The notes under the pieces were generated by a model that searched no databases, was not told the origin of the DNA, and was given only the letters and a program-made list of their open reading frames with translations. A DNA stretch of 64,000 bases from an uncultured Latescibacterota bacterium. GTDB taxonomy: Bacteria > Latescibacterota > UBA2968 > UBA8231. Shown piece after piece: positions 41,361 through 50,082 of the stretch. The stretch spans positions 496,001-560,000 of the forward strand of contig OX638377.1 of NCBI GenBank assembly GCA_951813615.1, in the 5' to 3' direction. A program made the translations under genes and the position numbers. Each line of letters begins with the position of its first letter. Positions within the stretch are counted from its first letter, which is position 1.

Positions 41361-42325
41361 GCCGCGTCGTGCTGCGGGTGCAGGACCTACGCGTTCACTA
41401 TCACACTCCGAGGGGACCGGTGCGTGCCGTAGAGGGCGTCGGCTTTGAGTTGCGGTCGGGGGAGCGGCTGGGCTTGGTGGGCGAGTCTGGCTCGGGCAAA
41501 TCCACGACGGCGATGGCCCTGATGCAGCTAATCCGGCCGCCCGGGCGGATTGAAGGGGGGCGGGTCGAGCTCGACGAGTTGGAGTTGCTGTTGCTGGCTG
41601 AGGAGGAGATGCGGGGCGTGCGCTTTTCGCGCATCTCTTTGATTCCCCAGGGCGTGATGAACTCGCTCAATCCGGTGATGCGCGTGGGTGCGCAGATTGC
41701 CGACACGATTGAGGCGCACGAGGAGCGGCCGGACCGCGAGGCTCTGCAGGAGCGAGTAAGAAGTCTGTTGGCGCTGGTTGAACTGGATCCGGCGACGGCG
41801 CGCATGTACCCCCACGAGCTCAGCGGCGGTATGAAGCAGCGCGTGGGCATGGCCATTGCCGTGGCCTTGCGTCCACAGGTGATTATCGCCGACGAACCGA
41901 CTAGCGCCTTGGACGTGGTCGTGCAGAAGCGGGTGATGGACACTTTGTTCCGCGTACAGGAGGAACTCGACGCCGCGGTGATTTTGGTGGGCCACGACAT
42001 GGGACTGATGGCTCAATGCGTGGACCGCATCGGCGTGATGTACGCCGGCCGGCTGGTCGAACTGGGACCGGTGCAGAGCCTGCTCGAAGAGCCGCTGCAT
42101 CCGTACACGCGTCTGCTGGTAGAAAGTCTGCCGTCGCTGGAACGCAAGGGCGTGTTTCGCGGCATTCCCGGACTGCCGCCTTCATTGCTGGAGCCGCCGC
42201 CGGGGTGTCCCTTTCATCCGCGCTGTCCGCAGGTGATGGACTGCTGCTCGGATCGCGTGCCGGAGTTGGCAGTGGTGGCTGCTGAGCGCCGGGCGGCCTG
42301 TCACCTGCACGCCGAGGTCTCGTGA
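41357..42325 (+). CDS. ABC transporter ATPase, DppD/OppD type
   Basis: 322 residues. I chose GTG 41357 because it overlaps the permease stop by 4 nt (GTGA) and has GGAAGG about 8 nt before; ATG 41342 would overlap by 19 nt and lacks a ribosome site. Walker A 'GLVGESGSGKSTT', signature 'ELSGGMKQRVGMAIAVAL', Walker B 'VIIADEPTSALD', and the OppD C-terminal 'GCPFHPRCPQVMDCCSDRVPEL' region with its cysteine cluster (an Fe-S-like or zinc site in this family) are visible. Confidence 0.92.
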   Translation: MSRVVLRVQDLRVHYHTPRGPVRAVEGVGFELRSGERLGLVGESGSGKSTTAMALMQLIRPPGRIEGGRVELDELELLLLAEEEMRGVRFSRISLIPQGVMNSLNPVMRVGAQIADTIEAHEERPDREALQERVRSLLALVELDPATARMYPHELSGGMKQRVGMAIAVALRPQVIIADEPTSALDVVVQKRVMDTLFRVQEELDAAVILVGHDMGLMAQCVDRIGVMYAGRLVELGPVQSLLEEPLHPYTRLLVESLPSLERKGVFRGIPGLPPSLLEPPPGCPFHPRCPQVMDCCSDRVPELAVVAAERRAACHLHAEVS

Positions 42326-43368
42326 GTACGCCGCTGTTAGAAGCGCGGGGCGCGAGCCGAGCTTTTGGCGGCGGTGTGTTCGACCGGCAGCAGTTCGTCG
42401 CGGTCGCCGATGCCTCGCTGGTGATCCCGGAGGACGATCCAGTGGTGGTGGCTATTGCCGGGGAAAGCGGCAGCGGCAAGACCACTTTGGCGCGCCTGCT
42501 GCTGGGCATCCTGCCTCCGACTGGCGGATCGGTGCGCTACCAAGGCACGGAACTGCGCGATCTCGACACCAAGATGAGACAGACCTTCCGCCGGCAGGTG
42601 CAGGCCGTGTTTCAGGATCCCTTTGAGGTGTTCAATCCGTTCTACCGGGTGGATCATTCCCTGACGGTGCCGGTCGCCAAGTTCTTCCCGGAGCTGTCGC
42701 GCAGCGAGCGGCGGCAGCGGATTGAGGAGGGGCTGCAAGCGGTCGGTCTGCGTCCGGAAGAGACCCTCGGGCGTTATCCCCATCAGCTAAGCGGCGGTCA
42801 GCGTCAGCGCATCATGGTGGCGCGGGCGTTGCTGCTCGACCCGCGCGTGATTGTGGCCGACGAGCCCGTGTCGATGGTGGACGCCTCGTTGCGTGCTACC
42901 ATCTTGGAGACCTTGTCCCGCATCCATCGAGAGCGCGGCATTAGTCTTGTGTACATCACGCATGATCTGACTACGGCGTACCAACTGAGCCACACCATTC
43001 TCGTCATGTACCAAGGTGCAGTGGTCGAGGTGGGTGAAGTGGAGCAGGTCATCAAGGCACCGAAACATCCCTACACGCAGCTACTGGTGAGTTCTATTCC
43101 GCTGCCGGATGCAAAGCGCCGCTGGGGCGAAGGCACTGTTGAGGTTACGCATAGCGGGCCGACAGTGGAAGAGGACGTAGAGATTCCGAGCGCTACTGGC
43201 GGCTGCGCTTTTGCCGAGCGCTGTCCTCACGTCATGCCGCGCTGTCGGCAGCAGCGTCCGCCGTTGGTGCAGACTGATGCTGGCCGCGCTGCGGCTTGCT
43301 ATCTGTACGAGGACGCTGCGGTGCTGTCGGAAGAGCAGGTCGCCGGTTTGTCCTACGGGGGGAGGTGA
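42322..43368 (+). CDS. ABC transporter ATPase, DppF/OppF type
   Basis: 348 residues starting at GTG 42322 with a 4-nt overlap. Walker A is 'IAGESGSGKTTLARLLLG', signature 'QLSGGQRQRIMVARALLLD', Walker B 'VIVADEPVSMVD', and the C-terminal oligopeptide-type tail 'GGCAFAERCPHVMPRCRQQRPPL' has a cysteine cluster. The second ATPase of the importer. The stop is 3 nt before the binding-protein start. Confidence 0.92.
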   Translation: MSTPLLEARGASRAFGGGVFDRQQFVAVADASLVIPEDDPVVVAIAGESGSGKTTLARLLLGILPPTGGSVRYQGTELRDLDTKMRQTFRRQVQAVFQDPFEVFNPFYRVDHSLTVPVAKFFPELSRSERRQRIEEGLQAVGLRPEETLGRYPHQLSGGQRQRIMVARALLLDPRVIVADEPVSMVDASLRATILETLSRIHRERGISLVYITHDLTTAYQLSHTILVMYQGAVVEVGEVEQVIKAPKHPYTQLLVSSIPLPDAKRRWGEGTVEVTHSGPTVEEDVEIPSATGGCAFAERCPHVMPRCRQQRPPLVQTDAGRAAACYLYEDAAVLSEEQVAGLSYGGR

Positions 43369-43371
43369 ACG

Positions 43372-45216
43372 ATGGGGAGAATGGGCTGGAGGCATTTGAT
43401 TTCGTCCGTAGGGACGACCGGCCGGTCGTCCCTACATCGCCTGTTGGTTGGGTCGCCCCTGTATGCCATCCTTGTGGCGTGTGCAATTTTGGCTAGCTGC
43501 GGGCCGGCTGTGGTGCTGGACGACGTCCCTCGGGACCGCACCATGATCTTGATGAACGGCGGGCCGAACCAGTATTCCCTATTCGACAATCAGAATCCCT
43601 ACATCCCTGGCTCCGATCAGGGATTCCATATGGGCACGCTGCCAGCGGTGTTTGAGCCGCTGATTATGTATAACGTGCTCACTGGGGAATACGAGAATTG
43701 GCTGGCCGAGAGTTGGGAGTACAACGACAGCTTTACTGCGCTCACTGTGAAAATCCGCGAGGGCATTGAATGGGCGGACGGCGTCCCCTTCACGGCGCGC
43801 GACGTGGCTTTCACCTTCGATATGCTGCGCGATCACGCCTCGTCCATGGTGCATCTGGCCGACCTACCCGAGTTCTTCGATTCCATCGAGGTTGTTGACG
43901 ACCACACCGTGCGGCTGGTACTCAAAAAGGCGGGGCCGGCGTTTTGGGCGACTACGCTGAGCAGCAACCACGGCATCTTCGTCTTACCCGAGCATATATG
44001 GAAAGATCAAGATCCCCTAGAGTTTACTTTTCACGACATCGACGGCGGCTTGCCTTTGGGCACAGGGCCCTATCGTCTAGTCTATGCTTCGCCATACCAG
44101 AAGATCTACGATTTGCGCGAGGACTGGTGGGGGGCTAAGAAGGGGTTTAAGCGCCTGCCGAGAATTCAGCGAATCATCTACGTGCCGCAGCAGGAGGAGA
44201 GTCAGGCCGCGCAACTGCTGCTGACTGATCAGCTCGACATGGCACCTATCATGCAGGTGCTCACGCTCGAAAGCGTGTTAGAGCGCAATGCGCGGGTCGT
44301 GACCTTCGCCGATCGGCAGCCGCCCTATGGCTACTTGGACTGGTGTCCGATTGACCTCAACATGAACTGCTCGGAACCGCCGTTTGACGATCCGCAGATG
44401 CGCCGGGCGATCAGCATGGCCATCGACCGGGAAAAACTCGTCCAGCTAGCCGAGTCGGGGGCGGGCGTGGTGGCGCTGCATCCCTTCACGCCCTACGAAT
44501 GGTTTGCGCCTTTTGACGAGGTTCTGCAGGAGATTCTTGCGCGGCACGGGTACGACACCAAGCCGCATTTGGAAGAGGTGGACCGGATCATGGAGGGGAA
44601 AGGCTATCGCAAGGACGAGGAGGGCTTGTGGGTCAACCCGGAGGGCGAGCGCGTCGAGATTGCCATGTACGTGCCGCAGTGGCTGCGGGCTTACGGTCCG
44701 CCGCTGACGCAACAACTGCGCGACGCTGGTTTTGATGCGAATTTTGACACCTCGCCCGGTTTGACCTCGCTCGTGCAGACGGGGGAGCAGACGGTTTCCC
44801 TCGGCTGCAAGGGGCCGAGTGGGGTGCGCGGAATGGACCCCTATCTGATGCTGTCTTATTACACCTCGCAGTACTTCCGGCCCACGGGGCAGCCGGCGCC
44901 GCTGTGGTCAACTATCTCGCGCTGGCGCAACGAGGAGTTCGACCGCATTGTCGAGCGCATCGCGCCCCTACAGGTCGGCGATGAGGAACTGTTGGAATTA
45001 TTCGGCGAGGCGATGGAGATCTGGGTGGGGGAGTTGCCCGACATTTTTCTGGCGCAGCTCATTATCCGCTATCCTTGCAACACTACCCGCTGGACCGGCT
45101 GGCCGAGTCAGCAAGATCCCTACGGCTTTCCACACTCTTGGCAGTGGGAATTGTTGAAAACCTTCATCCGGCTGGAGCCTGTCGGTAATGGGGCAATGGC
45201 TCAAGACGAGGGATAA
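43372..45216 (+). CDS. ABC transporter substrate-binding protein, family 5, lipoprotein
   Basis: 614 residues. ATG 43372 follows a strong GGGGGAGG. The signal peptide (lipobox LASC, hydrophobic 'LYAILVACAILAS') starts only at ~residue 25, preceded by 'SSVGTTGRSSLHR', which is encoded by the palindrome at 43408-43435. Mature features match SBP_bac_5: 'AVFEPLIMYNVLTGEYENWLAESWEY', 'WADGVPFTARDVAFTFDMLRD', 'MRRAISMAIDREKLVQLA'. It delivers its ligand (peptide or oligosaccharide) to the DppBCDF-type permease encoded just upstream. Confidence 0.9.
   Translation: MGRMGWRHLISSVGTTGRSSLHRLLVGSPLYAILVACAILASCGPAVVLDDVPRDRTMILMNGGPNQYSLFDNQNPYIPGSDQGFHMGTLPAVFEPLIMYNVLTGEYENWLAESWEYNDSFTALTVKIREGIEWADGVPFTARDVAFTFDMLRDHASSMVHLADLPEFFDSIEVVDDHTVRLVLKKAGPAFWATTLSSNHGIFVLPEHIWKDQDPLEFTFHDIDGGLPLGTGPYRLVYASPYQKIYDLREDWWGAKKGFKRLPRIQRIIYVPQQEESQAAQLLLTDQLDMAPIMQVLTLESVLERNARVVTFADRQPPYGYLDWCPIDLNMNCSEPPFDDPQMRRAISMAIDREKLVQLAESGAGVVALHPFTPYEWFAPFDEVLQEILARHGYDTKPHLEEVDRIMEGKGYRKDEEGLWVNPEGERVEIAMYVPQWLRAYGPPLTQQLRDAGFDANFDTSPGLTSLVQTGEQTVSLGCKGPSGVRGMDPYLMLSYYTSQYFRPTGQPAPLWSTISRWRNEEFDRIVERIAPLQVGDEELLELFGEAMEIWVGELPDIFLAQLIIRYPCNTTRWTGWPSQQDPYGFPHSWQWELLKTFIRLEPVGNGAMAQDEG
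43408..43435. repeat. 28-bp palindrome of the GTAGGGGCGA family inside the substrate-binding protein gene
   Basis: Arms GTAGGGACGACCGG are perfectly inverted with no spacer. It is read in frame as part of the N-terminal extension ahead of the signal peptide. It is the only copy seen within a coding region in this window; the others are intergenic. Confidence 0.85.
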
Positions 45217-45219
45217 GCT

Positions 45220-47328
45220 ATGGACGCTTCGAGTACTGCGACTGAGTTGGTGGGAATAGGCGGCGATGTTCGGTTGTTGCTGAATGGCGAGTGGGAGTTT
45301 GCCGCAGGTCCCGACGGTGACCCGCCGACCGACGGCTGGGAGCGCGTGCGCGTGCCGCATCGCTCGCGCGAGTTTGAAGACGACCCGCCCGAGTCTGGTT
45401 GGTACCGCACGGAGCTATGCCTGCCCGATGGCTGGGATGTAGACGGGCGCATTGTGCTCGATTTAGGGAGAGTCCGTCACTTTGGGCGCATTTATCTCGA
45501 CGGCGAGGTGATCGGCGAGCACTATGGCATGCGCTTGCCTTGGCGCATTGACCTGACCGATAGCATTCGTCCGGGGTGCGATTACCGGCTGGACGTGTTT
45601 ACTCACAACTGCAGCGGTCGCTATGCGCATCCCGACGCCTCGCAGTTGAGCGAAGAGGCGGAAAAAGCCCTCGACACTCGCTTCTGGTACACGAGCGCTG
45701 CTACCGTTGGCATGGAGTCGGATGTGTGGCTGAGTTGGGAGTCGCGGGTCCGGGTTGAAGATGTGCAGATAGTCACGTCGGTGCGACAGCGAGAAATCCG
45801 CGTTGGGTTGACCGTTCGCAATGATGCCGAGGAAGCGTTTCACGGCGACATTCGCCTGCGGGTACGCCGCGCAGGTGAGATCGAGTTGGAACTCGCAGGC
45901 TGCGAGCTCGATTTGGCACCGGGGGAGAGCCGTCGTCTAGATACCGCAGCGCCTTGGCGCGATGCCGTGCTGTGGGGCCGTCCGCCGTATGGCGAGCCGG
46001 TGCTGTACTTTCTCGAGAGTTCGCTGCACTCGGCAGGTGGTGCTGTGCATACTGCTGTGACTCGCTTTGGTTTCCGCGAGATCTGGGCCGAGGGGGATCG
46101 GCTGTTGCTCAACGGCATACAGCTAATGCCTTGGGGCGACCACACGGTGCCGTACGTGTACGAGCGCCAGTGGCTGACGCGGAAGTTTGTCGATCTGGCC
46201 GACGCCAATGTCAGCATTGTCGAGCACCACCGCTACGATCCGCCGCCGGTGTTTTACGACGTGGCCGACGAGCTTGGCGTGTTCGTGGTGGGTGCCAATT
46301 TCTGCGTTGGTACGGGACAGGTGTACACGCCGGAGATGGACGTGCGGGAGAAGGCGTTGGTAAGGGGGTACCAGCTAGCGGTGGCCGACTACTGGATTCG
46401 CTCGGTCCGCAATCATCCGTCGATTCTGTTCTGGGATATCACGGACGCGAGGGAGCCCGAATACTGCGTGCCCCTACTGCGCAAGGTGAAGGAACTCGAC
46501 GACAGTCGCATTGCCGAAGTCACCTTCGATCCGTCGGTGGCCACGGACGAGCTGATTGAACTGATTGATTGCTACCGGCTGTTCAGCGGCTTGGAGAACA
46601 TTGAGGCGAGCATTGATACGATTCGTAACGGCCTCCCGGTAAAACCGATCCGGGTCGGTGAGGCGGGCATCTTCGACAGGGGCTCTTGGGGAGAGCAGGA
46701 GGAGCCGCCGCTGGGGGAAGGCTGGTGGGAATTTTTGACCTCAATGCCGGAGCGCAACATCCACGGGCTACAGACGTTTTTCCTCGCCGACATGGACTAC
46801 CGAGGCTTCACCGATCACGTACCGGGGATGCTGGCTGGACCGCTCGACGTGAAGGTCTCGTGGCCGTCGCAGTCGGGAGCGGACGCTCGCATTGATCCTT
46901 TCGGCGTGGGGACACCGGCGGCGTGGGGCAAGCATCGGTTGTGTCTCAACTGGTGCGATCCTCAGCAGCCGGTCTCGTGCCCAACGGCAACGACGGTTTG
47001 GTCACAGGAGTTGTTCCGCCGGCTCGCCGGGCGGGATGTGGGACCGCTGGCGCACGAGCGATTACCGGAGGTGCTGGTGTGGGTGATGAGAGACGGACAA
47101 CCGGTTGCCCGTGCCTGTGTTTTCGTGATTCCGCTGGCTGGGCAAGCGGTTCTGCCCTATGCGGTGCGGGCCGATCTGGCGGGCACGGCGTGGTTTGTGT
47201 TGCCCGAAGCGGGTGCGTACCGCTTTACTTGTCAGGGTGCAAGCGTGGACGTCGAGAGTCAGCCGCAGCCGATCCGCGCGCCGGGTGGGTACGACCATGT
47301 CCAAGCGGTGACGCTGCGTTTGTCTTAG
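45220..47328 (+). CDS. Glycoside hydrolase family 2-like protein, atypical catalytic region
   Basis: 702 residues, no signal peptide. The N-terminal jelly-roll domain ('LLLNGEWEFAAGPDGDPPTDGWERVRVPHR', ~20-170), an Ig-like domain (~175-285) and a TIM barrel are present. The nucleophile-side segment 'KPIRVGEAGIFDRG' (Glu481) is present, but the acid/base site, normally an Asn-Glu pair after 'HPS(I/V)', reads 'HPSILFWDITDAREPE', lacking the NE. It may be a different enzyme, use another acid, or be a binding protein. It is the last gene of the importer operon, 3 nt after the binding protein gene. Confidence 0.8.
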   Translation: MDASSTATELVGIGGDVRLLLNGEWEFAAGPDGDPPTDGWERVRVPHRSREFEDDPPESGWYRTELCLPDGWDVDGRIVLDLGRVRHFGRIYLDGEVIGEHYGMRLPWRIDLTDSIRPGCDYRLDVFTHNCSGRYAHPDASQLSEEAEKALDTRFWYTSAATVGMESDVWLSWESRVRVEDVQIVTSVRQREIRVGLTVRNDAEEAFHGDIRLRVRRAGEIELELAGCELDLAPGESRRLDTAAPWRDAVLWGRPPYGEPVLYFLESSLHSAGGAVHTAVTRFGFREIWAEGDRLLLNGIQLMPWGDHTVPYVYERQWLTRKFVDLADANVSIVEHHRYDPPPVFYDVADELGVFVVGANFCVGTGQVYTPEMDVREKALVRGYQLAVADYWIRSVRNHPSILFWDITDAREPEYCVPLLRKVKELDDSRIAEVTFDPSVATDELIELIDCYRLFSGLENIEASIDTIRNGLPVKPIRVGEAGIFDRGSWGEQEEPPLGEGWWEFLTSMPERNIHGLQTFFLADMDYRGFTDHVPGMLAGPLDVKVSWPSQSGADARIDPFGVGTPAAWGKHRLCLNWCDPQQPVSCPTATTVWSQELFRRLAGRDVGPLAHERLPEVLVWVMRDGQPVARACVFVIPLAGQAVLPYAVRADLAGTAWFVLPEAGAYRFTCQGASVDVESQPQPIRAPGGYDHVQAVTLRLS

Positions 47329-47331
47329 GTC

Positions 47332-47430
47332 CTGATGTTACGCAGTAGGGGCGACTCTAAGAGTCGCCCCTACAAAAGACAACGGGCGAGACAGCAAGCG
47401 GCAGACGTTCCATAAGGCTGCGTAACATCA
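47332..47430. repeat. MITE-like copy, inverted relative to the 10634 copy
   Basis: Ends CTGATGTTACGCAG (47332-47345) and CTGCGTAACATCAG (47417-47430) are perfect inverted repeats, 99 bp overall. Inside is the 29-bp palindrome at 47345-47373 (arms GTAGGGGCGACTCT), and then a segment that, read on the minus strand, resembles the 10634 copy (GCAGCCTTATGGAACGTCTG). It lies 4 nt after the GH2-like stop. Confidence 0.8.
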
Positions 47431-47453
47431 GATCCTTTAATTCGGAGAATGAT

Positions 47454-48899
47454 ATGCCAGACACTCGTCCCAATATCCTGCTCATCATGACCGACCAGCA
47501 GCGCGGCGACTGCATGGGGCTCGATCCCCACAGTCCCTCGTGTCTGCAAACGCCCAACTTAGACTGGCTGGCCCGCACGGGTACGCACTTTCATCACGGC
47601 TACTCCGAATGCCCCAGTTGCATTCCCGCTCGCCGCAGCTTGATGACTGGCACGGCACCCGCGGCTAATGGAGCCGTTGGCTTCAAAAGCGCTCCGTGGG
47701 ACCCGCCACACACCTTGGCCGGTGAGCTGTCCAAGGCAGGTTATCAAACGGAGATGATCGGCAAACTCCACCTAACTCCCCATCGCAAGCGCTACGGCTT
47801 TGACCACATGCAACTGGCCGATGGCACCCGGGGTGCTGACAACGACTACGTCGAATGGCTGCGGCAATACCACGGCCGCAATGAAGTAGATCCCGGCATG
47901 GCCCACGGCATTTCCGCCAACGGCTGGGTTGGTCGCCCGCACCATTTGCCCGAAGAACAGATGCATACCTTTTGGTGCGTTGATCGGGCGATGGACTTTT
48001 TGCGCAAACGCGATCCTGCGGCACCGTTTTTTCTCAATGTTTCCTTTATCGATCCCCATCCTCCGCTCACGCCACCCGCCCCTTATTACGACCGCTATAT
48101 TGATCGCAGTCTGCCCGAGCCATTCGTCGGCGATTGGGCGCCTGCATTCGATGGTCCCGAAAAAGGTCTCAACCCCAATGCGTGGGAAATTCGTCTCAAC
48201 GAACACGATATGCGCTGTTGTCGCGCCGCTTATTACGGCATGATCAATTTTATAGACGATCAGATCGGCCGCCTCATCCAGTTTACGGGTGGTCTCAACA
48301 ACTGCTTAGTCATCTTCACCTCCGACCACGGCGAAATGCTGGGCGACCACAATCTCTTTCGCAAAACCTGGCCCTATGAAGCGTCGGCCCGAGTTCCATT
48401 TTTTATGCGTGCGCCAAAAAATTGGGACTATCCCGAAGAAGTCATCAGCAACAGGCCCGTCGGCATCCAGGACATCATGCCCACCATCCTCAATGCGGCT
48501 GGCATCGACATTCCCGATACCTGTACGGGCAAAAGCCTCCTGCCCGTCATGCAGGGCGATGCCGACGGCGTCCGGGAATCTCTCCACGGCGAACACGCCG
48601 GCTGTTACGCCCGCGACCACGGAAACCATTTTGTTACGGATGGGCATAGCAAGTACATCTGGTATTCGCAGACGGGTCAGGAGCATCTTTTTGACTTGGA
48701 TGAAGATCCCCAGGAAATGCGCGATCTGTCTCGTGAGTCCGACGCTGAAATTAAGATGCAGCCTTGGAGAGATCGCCTCAGCGAATTCCTCAAAGACCGT
48801 CCGGAAGGTTTTGTCGATGGCAAGCGCTTAATTCCCGGTCGGCCCCATGACGCGCTCCTGCCAGACTACGATCCAGAAGCGACGTATCCCTATCTATGA
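47454..48899 (+). CDS. Type I sulfatase
   Basis: 481 residues. The formylglycine motif CxPxR is Cys56-Ile-Pro-Ala-Arg60 in 'YSECPSCIPARRSLMTGT'. The N-terminal metal site is 'NILLIMTDQQRGDCM' (Asp14), and the second is 'VIFTSDHGEMLGDHNLF' (Asp/His/Asp). Activity needs a maturase, not present here. No signal peptide is obvious, unusual for sulfatases acting on extracellular polysaccharides, so the start or export route is uncertain. It probably releases sulfate from a sulfated sugar; the Gfo/Idh gene after it may act on the product. Confidence 0.9.
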   Translation: MPDTRPNILLIMTDQQRGDCMGLDPHSPSCLQTPNLDWLARTGTHFHHGYSECPSCIPARRSLMTGTAPAANGAVGFKSAPWDPPHTLAGELSKAGYQTEMIGKLHLTPHRKRYGFDHMQLADGTRGADNDYVEWLRQYHGRNEVDPGMAHGISANGWVGRPHHLPEEQMHTFWCVDRAMDFLRKRDPAAPFFLNVSFIDPHPPLTPPAPYYDRYIDRSLPEPFVGDWAPAFDGPEKGLNPNAWEIRLNEHDMRCCRAAYYGMINFIDDQIGRLIQFTGGLNNCLVIFTSDHGEMLGDHNLFRKTWPYEASARVPFFMRAPKNWDYPEEVISNRPVGIQDIMPTILNAAGIDIPDTCTGKSLLPVMQGDADGVRESLHGEHAGCYARDHGNHFVTDGHSKYIWYSQTGQEHLFDLDEDPQEMRDLSRESDAEIKMQPWRDRLSEFLKDRPEGFVDGKRLIPGRPHDALLPDYDPEATYPYL

Positions 48900-48949
48900 G
48901 CTAAGCGACAGTTAAAATCCCACCCCTTATCAAAACGCCGGAGGAGACC

Positions 48950-50053
48950 ATGACTACGTATCGCGCCGCCGTTATCGGCTTGGGCCGCATGGGCAGCACG
49001 TTCGACGATGAAATGACCGAGGGAGGCTCCATTTTTCTGCCCTATTGCCACGCCCCCTCGTACTGCGCTTCGCCTCATACGGAACTAGTGGCCGGAGCCG
49101 ATCCGCACGACGAACAACGCGCCATTTTCGGCGACCGCTGGGGTCTGGAGCAAGACCATCTCTACAGCGACTATCGCCAAATGCTGGAGCGGGAAAACCT
49201 CGACGTGGTCAGCGTCTGCACTACGGCCCGCATTCGCTCGCAGATCGTCGAGGACTGCGCTCGTGCCGGTGTCAAGGCCGTATGGGCCGAAAAGCCGATT
49301 GCTCTGACCTTGGCTGAAGCCGATGCCATGGTGGAGGTCTGCCGTCAACACGGAACGGCCTTGGCTATTAACTGCGCCCGCCGCTGGAATCCGTTCTTCA
49401 GTCAGGCCCGCAGTCTCATCGACAAAGGCGAGCTAGGGCAAATCCTCCAAGTCACCGGCTACGCCCAGTGCGGCTTGTCGCACAACGGCAGCCACCTCAT
49501 CGACGTTGTGCGCTACATGGCCGGGGGGCAGGTCGAGTGGGTTTTTGGCGAAATGGAATCGGACGCCGCAGCCGAGGGCGAGACCGACCCGCAGGGCAAC
49601 GGCTACCTCGTCTTTGACAATGGAGTGCGCGCTTTTATCCGCGCCACGCCTACTGGAGTCGCGGCTTGGGAAATCGACGTTATTGGCACGGAGGGCCGCA
49701 TCCGATCCATAGCCAATTGCACCCAAATGGAGTACATCCGCACGGCTCCGGGCGGCAACCGGGGACGCGGCGTGCCCGCATACGTGCCCTTTCCCTATCC
49801 GACGAACATACAGGGCATGGGGCTGACCATTGTAGAGGATCTGATTCAGGCCATTGAGACGGGATCGGATCCGCGCTGTTCGGGCGACGATGGCCGGGCC
49901 GCCCTTGAAGTGGCGATTGCTCTGCGTCAGTCGCACCGCGACGGTTTGGTCCGCGTGGATTTGCCGATAGCGGATCGCTCGCTGGGTATTCTTTCCTCGG
50001 AGATTGCCCAAGACGACACCCCGGCGCGGGTGCGGCGGTTGCAGGCTTCTTGA
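48950..50053 (+). CDS. Gfo/Idh/MocA-family oxidoreductase
   Basis: 367 residues. The NAD(P)-binding motif is 'AAVIGLGRMGSTFDDE' and the family motif EKP is in 'VWAEKPIALTLAEADAMV'. 'AINCARRWNPFF' is in the usual substrate-side position and 'GSHLIDVVRYMAGG' supplies the conserved His. These enzymes oxidise or reduce sugars, inositols and sugar acids. It is 50 nt from the sulfatase stop with a GGAGG site (48941-48945) and may share its transcript. Confidence 0.9.
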   Translation: MTTYRAAVIGLGRMGSTFDDEMTEGGSIFLPYCHAPSYCASPHTELVAGADPHDEQRAIFGDRWGLEQDHLYSDYRQMLERENLDVVSVCTTARIRSQIVEDCARAGVKAVWAEKPIALTLAEADAMVEVCRQHGTALAINCARRWNPFFSQARSLIDKGELGQILQVTGYAQCGLSHNGSHLIDVVRYMAGGQVEWVFGEMESDAAAEGETDPQGNGYLVFDNGVRAFIRATPTGVAAWEIDVIGTEGRIRSIANCTQMEYIRTAPGGNRGRGVPAYVPFPYPTNIQGMGLTIVEDLIQAIETGSDPRCSGDDGRAALEVAIALRQSHRDGLVRVDLPIADRSLGILSSEIAQDDTPARVRRLQAS

Positions 50054-50082
50054 GTGTGCGGGGGTCGGCCCCTCCGCTACCT

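Noticed and set aside
40958..42325. Frame beginning at 40958 for the DppD-type ATPase
   Set aside because: Its first ~130 codons lie in another frame of the permease gene; GTG 41357 with GGAAGG fits the family start.
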